Shown piece after piece: positions 61,162-64,000 of a DNA stretch of 64,000 nucleotides (its first letter is position 1; every line of letters starts with the position of its first letter). The stretch is from positions 1 to 64,000 of the forward strand of contig JADLFX010000034.1 in the NCBI GenBank assembly GCA_020849665.1, given 5' to 3'. The notes under the pieces are model-generated. The model searched no databases. It saw only the letters and a list, made by a program, of their open reading frames with translations, and was not told where the DNA came from. The translations under genes and the position numbers were made by a program. Origin of the DNA: Planctomycetota bacterium (GTDB taxonomy: Bacteria; Planctomycetota; UBA1135; UBA2386).

Positions 61162-62580
61162 TCAGGGCGCGATCCCGAACCAGTGGCCGCGCGACGCACT
61201 GACGCCCTGCGGCGCGGCGCCGTCCGCGGCGAACACCTGCGCGTAGACCCTGGCTCCGGCGAGGCCAGGCTGACCGGGAATCGGGAGGGGCACGTCGGCG
61301 TTGCCCTGCGCGTCGGCGGTACCCGAGATCGCCATCGCTCCCGCGAGGGCCACGTGCACCGTGGTCCCGAGCACCTGCTGGGTGCCCTGGGCGGGCGAGA
61401 GCAGGAGCAGCCAGGGTGCGTTGGCGGCCAGTCCGGTGACGCGGGCGCGCAGGGCGCTCGCGCCGACGTACACCGCGCTGCCCTCGGTGTGCAGGCGCGG
61501 CACCCGGCTGCCGCCGGCGGTGGGCAGGCCGTAGCGGTTCACGTGCCCGGCGTCCACGCGCAGGCAGTAGAGGCCGTTGCTGATGTCGGAGGCATAGATC
61601 ACGCCCGAGTCCGCCCACGGGTAGACGCCCCACACGCCGTCGTAGTTGTTTCCCGGCACGGTCGACGTGTCGTAGTACGCGATCCGGCGCAGGCTGGTCC
61701 CCGGCGTCGAGAGGTCGATCATGTGGAAGCCGTCGGTGTACGCGGCGACGTACCCCGTCCGGCCGATGCCGTAGACGTTGTGCAGGATGTGCCCGGGCGA
61801 CGCGTAGTTGGCGAGGGGCACGGGCGCCGCTGGATTGGTCACGTCGTAGGCCTTCACGTAGCCGTTGGCGTCCTCGTGCGTGACCAGCAGGAGGCGGTCG
61901 TCGTCGGAGACCCAGGCGTTGTGGGTGTAGGGTTGCGGGCTGGCGATCTGGCTCAGCGTGGTGAGCGCGGCGGCGTTGCTCGCGTTCACGATCCGCAGCC
62001 TGCTGTTGTACACCTCGGCGAGGTAGCCGCGCCCGCGCCGCACGTAGCAGTCGTGCACGTAGGGCGAGGCCCAGCGGCCGAGTGCCGGAAGGTTGACCGG
62101 ATCGGCCGCTGCGTCCAGGACGTGCATCCCGCTGCTGGAGCCGTTCACGTAGATGCGGCCGGTGTCGGGATCGCAGTGGATCGAGTGGGCGTTCGCCCAC
62201 AGGGTGGTGTGCTTGTAGCCGCGGTCCACGGGAGCGGCCGGATTGCTCAAGTCGATCACGCGCACGCCCGAGTGGTGCTCGCTCACCGAGTAGACGTGGT
62301 GCCGGTAGCTGGTCATCTCCCGCCAGTCGCTGGCCGGGGCCGCGAACGAGCCGACCTGCGCCGGCGCGGTCGGGTCGGTGACGTCGTAGATCACGGTCGC
62401 CGTCCGCTCGCCGAGGATCGCGTACTCGCGGTAGTCGGGAGCGGTGTAGCCCCACACCGCCGCGTAGGTCACGCCCACGTCGGTCCGACTCAGGAGCGTC
62501 GTGTTCTGGGAGGTTTGGGCAGGCAGGAGGCAGCCTGCGGCCAGGACGGCCGCCGCCGCGCAGGGGTGGGTACGGAGCAT
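61162..62580 (-). CDS. choice-of-anchor B family secreted protein (LVIVD repeats), copy 2
   Basis: This 472-residue paralog of the neighbour at 59587 has the same layout: signal peptide (about 1-22), LVIVD-type propeller (GVRVIDLSNPAAPVDRGY, YVHDCYVRRGRGYLAEV and YTHNAWVSDDDRLLLVTHE) and a C-terminal module ending HWFGIAP. ATG 62580 was chosen over an upstream ATG at 62628 that adds a Ser/Pro-rich extension. The leader just before the start is almost pure pyrimidine on the coding strand, as is that of copy 1. The two genes look like a tandem duplication with later divergence. Confidence 0.85.
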   Translation of the reverse strand: MLRTHPCAAAAVLAAGCLLPAQTSQNTTLLSRTDVGVTYAAVWGYTAPDYREYAILGERTATVIYDVTDPTAPAQVGSFAAPASDWREMTSYRHHVYSVSEHHSGVRVIDLSNPAAPVDRGYKHTTLWANAHSIHCDPDTGRIYVNGSSSGMHVLDAAADPVNLPALGRWASPYVHDCYVRRGRGYLAEVYNSRLRIVNASNAAALTTLSQIASPQPYTHNAWVSDDDRLLLVTHEDANGYVKAYDVTNPAAPVPLANYASPGHILHNVYGIGRTGYVAAYTDGFHMIDLSTPGTSLRRIAYYDTSTVPGNNYDGVWGVYPWADSGVIYASDISNGLYCLRVDAGHVNRYGLPTAGGSRVPRLHTEGSAVYVGASALRARVTGLAANAPWLLLLSPAQGTQQVLGTTVHVALAGAMAISGTADAQGNADVPLPIPGQPGLAGARVYAQVFAADGAAPQGVSASRGHWFGIAP

Positions 62581-62724
62581 GGGAGCGCTGGAGAGAGAGG
62601 GAGAGGGAGAGAGTTCCAGGCAGGACACCCGGGTCGGGCGTGGCCGTCAAGCCGGTGCCGCCTCGGGCCGCGGGTTCGCGCGCGGCGTGTGACGCCTCCC
62701 GGGCCACGCGACAATGGCCTTGCG

Positions 62725-64000
62725 ATGGCGACCCATGAGGAAGCCCGGCTCTTCGAACGCTACGCCCGCCATGGCGAGGTGGAGGCTCTGGGCGACGTCT
62801 TCGATCGCACGGCACCGGCACTCCTGCGCGTGGCCCTGCACCTCGTGGTGCACAGGGCCGAGGCCGAGGACCTGGTGCAGTCCACCTTCCTCACCGCGAT
62901 CGAGCGTGCCCGGGACTTCGATCCGCGCCGTCCCCTCTTCCCCTGGCTGGTGGGGATCCTCACGCACCACGCGCGCAACGCGCGGCGGCGCGCCGCCACC
63001 GCCGCCCGTGGCCTGCCGCCGCGGCCGGAGGGCGGGGCCGATCCCAGCGAAGAGGCGCACGTCCGCGACCTGCAGGCGCAGACCCGCGCGGCGATCGACC
63101 GGCTCGGCGAACCCTACGCCCGGGTGCTCGCACTCCACCTGCAGCGCGGACTCGATCCGCACGAGATCGCCGTGGAATTGCGGCGCAAGGCGGGCACCGT
63201 GCGCATGCAGCTGCTGCGCGGACTCGAGGCTCTGCGCCGCGTGCTGCCCGGCGGGTTCGCCCTCGGTGCGGTGGTGCCGGCCGACGGTGGCGCGGGGCTG
63301 CAGGCGATGCGCGCGGTCGTGTGCGCGCGTGCCAGCGCGGTCGCGCCGCTCGCCCCTGCGCCCCTGGTGGCTCTGTGGAGCGGAGTCCTCTTCACCATGC
63401 ACAAGGCGTTGCTTGCCGGCGGTGTACTCGTCGCGGCGCTCTCCGCGTACTGGCTCTGGGACGCCGCCACGCCGGCGGCGGGCCCCGTTCCCGCGCCGGA
63501 GCCCGGCGCCGGCGCGTCGACCCTGGCCGCGGCCGCGGCCCCGGAGGCCGCGCACCGCGTGCCCGGGCGCCAGGAGTTGACCAGCGGCCCGGACCGCGAA
63601 CCGGCCGGCCTCGCGCCGGTGTGGGAGGAGACGGGTGCGTTGGAGGTCACCGTCGTGGCGCAGCGCGGCGGCGTGGCGCTGGTCGGCCGCGAGGTGCGGG
63701 TGCGACCCGCCGGCGCCGGCGAAGGCTGCCTTGCCGCGGCGCTCACCGACGCCGCGGGGATCGCGCGCTTCGCGGGCGTAGTGGCCGGCGAGTGCGAGGT
63801 GGTCGTGGAGGCGCCGATGGCAGGCAGCCGCATGCTCGTGGTGGAGCCGGACGCCACGACACGGCTGGAGGTCGCGGTGGCGACACTGGCGCCGGTACGC
63901 GTCGTCGTGGTGGACGCGGCGGGTGCATGGGTGCCAGGCGCCGAGCTCTGGCTCTCGTGCCAGCCCGACGGCAGCTCGCTGGCCCGCCGGATCGGCGCGG
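62725..64000 (+). CDS. ECF sigma factor fused to a membrane anchor and carboxypeptidase-regulatory-like domain (3' end missing)
   Basis: At least 425 codons run off the right edge without a stop. Residues 1-185 form an ECF sigma factor: region 2 with HRAEAEDLVQSTFLTAI and LFPWLVGILTHHARNARR, region 4 with LALHLQRGLDPHEIAVEL and GTVRMQLLRGLEALRR. A Val/Ala-rich linker, a membrane segment (about 228-246, LLAGGVLVAALSAYWLW) and a Pro/Ala linker follow. From about 295 there is a beta-sandwich repeat (TDAAGIARFAGVVAGECEVVVEAP) of the carboxypeptidase-regulatory type, probably exported. It is divergent from copy 2 of the choice-of-anchor B genes. The start is ATG 62725. Confidence 0.85.
   Translation, partial: MATHEEARLFERYARHGEVEALGDVFDRTAPALLRVALHLVVHRAEAEDLVQSTFLTAIERARDFDPRRPLFPWLVGILTHHARNARRRAATAARGLPPRPEGGADPSEEAHVRDLQAQTRAAIDRLGEPYARVLALHLQRGLDPHEIAVELRRKAGTVRMQLLRGLEALRRVLPGGFALGAVVPADGGAGLQAMRAVVCARASAVAPLAPAPLVALWSGVLFTMHKALLAGGVLVAALSAYWLWDAATPAAGPVPAPEPGAGASTLAAAAAPEAAHRVPGRQELTSGPDREPAGLAPVWEETGALEVTVVAQRGGVALVGREVRVRPAGAGEGCLAAALTDAAGIARFAGVVAGECEVVVEAPMAGSRMLVVEPDATTRLEVAVATLAPVRVVVVDAAGAWVPGAELWLSCQPDGSSLARRIGA

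Noticed and set aside
62714-63580. A 288-codon plus-strand frame at the right end
   Set aside because: It is an Arg/Pro/Ser-rich shadow. The overlapping frame from 62725, open to the window edge, encodes clear sigma factor regions 2 and 4.

Overview
The window is about 64 kb of very GC-rich chromosomal DNA, densely packed with genes and carrying no rRNA, tRNA, insertion sequence, phage gene or CRISPR array that I can see. Gene content points to a planctomycete, probably one of the high-GC lineages with many secreted proteins of unknown function. The pointers are a membrane-bound dehydrogenase fused to cytochrome c of the Pirellula/Verrucomicrobia type, YTV-like Tyr/Thr/Val repeats, a PmoA-type (DUF6807) lipoprotein, LVIVD-repeat 'choice-of-anchor B' proteins, a Ser/Thr kinase with a sulfatase-modifying-factor-like tail, and an ECF sigma factor carrying its own membrane anchor. 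This is inference from gene families, not a taxonomic test.

Layout. 1-3994: start of a leftward gene at the edge, a divergent transketolase-like gene, a small unknown gene and a GNAT acetyltransferase. 4225-8522: a five-gene operon of pilin-like and membrane proteins, led by a PilX/DUF4900-like protein with a large Tyr/Thr-rich repeat insert. 8524-17649: TPR and HEAT-repeat secreted proteins, ribulokinase, and a lipoprotein with an HExxH motif. 17678-21569: isoprenoid precursor genes (ispA, dxs) and nadK. 21689-28017: secreted proteins, the PmoA-like lipoprotein, the dehydrogenase-cytochrome, and a secreted-protein gene broken by an in-frame TAG. 28122-32975 (leftward): aminotransferase, SGNH hydrolase, Ski2-like helicase.

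33136-44868 (rightward): a small protein, an FtsQ-like POTRA protein, then a tightly overlapping run of Ser/Thr kinase, lipoprotein, PP2C phosphatase, GspF/PilC-like platform protein and sensor histidine kinase, followed by two small membrane proteins and the only convincing rho-independent terminator. 45083-54470: OmpA-like lipoprotein, SUMF1-like lipoprotein, rsmA, dnaG, rpoD, a CdsZ-like zinc-ribbon protein and selB, so this is the information-processing core. 54714-58219: an acidic membrane protein and a HEAT/von Willebrand A protein. 58259-62580 (leftward): an MFS transporter and two tandem choice-of-anchor B paralogs. 62725-end: an ECF sigma factor fused to a membrane segment and a carboxypeptidase-regulatory-like domain, running off the window.

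Two signals cut across the window. A short motif of the form GCTANNNT, three times as the identical 11-mer CGCTAGACTCC, lies shortly upstream of at least a dozen genes and looks like the -10 element of the housekeeping sigma factor. Perfect GC-rich inverted repeats without a T tract sit between convergent genes or inside operons. The best candidates for undescribed biology are the repeat-bearing pilin operon, the kinase/phosphatase/GspF/histidine-kinase operon, and the membrane-anchored sigma factor at the right edge.
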